From positions 7,584,001-7,648,000 of the forward strand of contig JAWQUS010000011.1 of NCBI GenBank assembly GCA_036365455.1: a stretch of 64,000 nucleotides of DNA. The letters are read 5' to 3'. Both the position numbers and the translations under genes were made by a program. The stretch comes from Macrosoma leucophasiata. Lineage: Eukaryota > Arthropoda > Insecta > Lepidoptera > Hedylidae. Below are positions 50,101 through 53,100 of the stretch, one piece after another (the stretch's first letter is position 1; the number at the start of each line of letters is the position of its first letter). A model generated the notes under the pieces. It was given only the letters and a program-made list of their open reading frames with translations, made no database searches and was not told the origin of the DNA.

Positions 50101-53100
50101 TAATTGACTTTAAGAAGCAATGGAAATCGAATCTAAGAAACCTTTCGAATATGAGATTCATAGTGTGGAGGAACGGGCAAAAGTGTTCTTCCGACGAAAA
50201 GAGAGGATCCTCAGATCAAGCGAGGCGATAATGCCTGGCGGGCCGCAGCGCAACGATTAACGTTGGGAAGTTGTATATTATATGCCAACTCTTGAGAAAA
50301 CTTCGTATGTGCGATGTAATTCGATTGGCATGCCATCTTCCGTATTAGACAAGTACTTTGGTGTTTCGGTTAGTGTTCCACTAAGTGGTGCCTTTTGTTG
50401 TGGACTCTACAATACAACCAATTTTTGAAAAGCTTTCTACTTGAAGATTCTAATTGAAATGCCAAGAATATGGTATCAAATTGTTTATTTTCCCAAAGAG
50501 ACGTAGATAGTTTTATCCTGTCAAGTTCCAACTGATCTGGGATTTCAAAGCAAATGGTCACTGTAAGAAATTTTATACAGAGAAATATATTGTTCTTTTT
50601 TATGTAATAAAAGCAAACAAGCAGTTCACATTGATGTTAAGTGATGACTGCAGCCTATAGACACCCACACAAAGACCAGAGGTATAAATTAGAGTAGTCA
50701 TTATCATTTACGATTTTTCTTTATGTAACAAAGATGGAAAATATGTGAGCATGCAATTCACAGGGATGTTTAGTGATGACTACAGCCTATAAACATGTAC
50801 ACAAAACCAGAGGATAAAATGCAGATCCGTTGCCTCCCCTGAGGCCTTAGCTGTTTTGTTTCTGTTACACTTATAACGGGACTATACATTATCAGATGAT
50901 AAAAGATACCGATTTTCGAGTAGATACCCGGAACACGATAGTGCTGAACATTACCATTTGGATGCAGATAGATTAGGTAATGCAGTGATGCCTCGAGTTC
51001 CGTCGTGGACACTGAAACTCTACCATCAGATTCGTTTGTTCCAAATGGATATTGTGTAATATCAGTCATTGTCTTCTGTTTATATTCATTGCATCATTTT
51101 TACAGTCTGCAAAATATCCTTACCTGTATGATAATGTTACTAAATTTCTTTTTAACAAGAACTCTGCTTTGAGACGGTAACTTACTTAAGATTATTATGT
51201 GTACCAAATTTAAACTCAATGCCAAATACGCAACTCTAAAACTGTAAAAACTTAACTTATAATTGATATTGAAATCAATTCAATAATTTTGGAGAAACTA
51301 ATTAAATTATAATAATTAATGGTGGTAATAAGAATAGATCGCTTATTATGAGTTTTGTTGTTGCACATAAGTAACATTGTCTTTGAGATCAAATGGAAAT
51401 CCAATCTCAGAAACCTTTTGATAATGTGATTCATCCAATTTTCGCTACTAATATTTCTTGTTAAAGTTTATAATTGAAATGTCAAGACTTAGATATGAAA
51501 TGTGATATCAAATTGTTTATTTGTTCTGTCCAGCTCCAACTGATCGGGGATTTCAAAAGCAAATTGTCGCTAGAAATGCTTTGTACTTATACTACAGAGA
51601 AATATATTGTACCTGTGCATGTTGTGATAGTGGACCCCATCAACTCTCCATGTCATCCATTTTACCTTTTTACGCTCAAACGAAAACGGTACGTTTAATA
51701 AAATTTTTAATAAAGTACACATGTGACCAACAAACCGTACTGTTATTGAACTTATTCCGTGAAATCCAACAGTAACATCAATAAACACTTTAAACGATAT
51801 TTAGCCAAACAGTCTTTTTTGATGCAGGATCCAAAAACATGCAAAGCAATATTTCTTAGACATTAAATCAAATCAATGTTAGTTCGAAGACATTCCCAAT
51901 ATTCAACAAGTTCATAATAATCAAACTCCAATAAGAAGTAATTTCTCTTTCTTTAACTTCAATAACAATCGTTGAAGTGGAAACTCGTCGAGTACCTAAT
52001 TCCAAACTTTCATTCGCAACGAATGCCAAGAAGCAATAAAATGGGTGAAAATAAAAAATCAGTTTGCACTTTTTTCCTTTTAATCCTATGAAAATTTCGA
52101 GCTGGGCTAAACTTCACACATAACAATATTTCAACAACGTGTTTAACGTGTATTTCGCTAAGTAATCAAAAGTCCAAGCTGTTTTTGAATTGGAAAACTT
52201 GAAATTGGATATTTATCAACAATATCTGGATTGTTTGCACGGCTGGAGATAAAACTCGTACAAAACGTGGGATGACTTTTTCCACAAAAACTAACGTTTT
52301 CACGAATTTGTCGATGAGATACGGGTCGTGTTGAAATTTAATCAGTTTCACTTACGAATTTACACTTACAATTAAAAGAGGATAACAATTTTGAGATGTT
52401 ACATTTTTATTTGCAATTTTAGCAATTTTACTTAATAAAAATATTTTTTTTAAATAAAACTGTTTTTACGGATTTATCTCGCGTATATTAAACTAAAATG
52501 ATTTTTAAAATCAACCCGACGTTTCGGTCGCTTTTCAGCTTCCGTGGTCCCGGGCAGACTGAGGTGACATTTGTCTGACAGAAGTTTGAAAAAATTATAT
52601 GTAGCTACCTCCATCGATTTCGTAAACGCCTTGCGTAGCGTTCAGGATTAACACAATAATTACTTATGGTATCTTGAGGTCTTGCAGACTGCTGCGGCTG
52701 GGATTTAATCTTGCTAAGTATGGGATCCCATGATGTTGATAATTGCCATCCATCTTCTCTTTTGAAATTTGGGTGTTTTTTAATTTCAATAGCCTCGCGT
52801 ACCATTCGTGGAATGGGTTTGTGTTCTCTAGCGAGTATTTGAATTTTATCAAACCGGATGTAATGGTTCGGCTTATCCGCTATGTGTTCACAGACTACAG
52901 ACCTCCCTACGTTCTTCGGTTTTTGACATCAGCAATGTGCTCTTTAACGCGGGTGGATACAGCTCTCTTCGTTTGACCAATATATGAGAGTGCACAATCA
53001 CAATCTAATTTATAAATGCCAGAATTTTGTAATCTTAATATATATAAATCTCGTGTCACAATGTTTGTCCTCAATGGACTCCTAAACCACTTAACCGATT

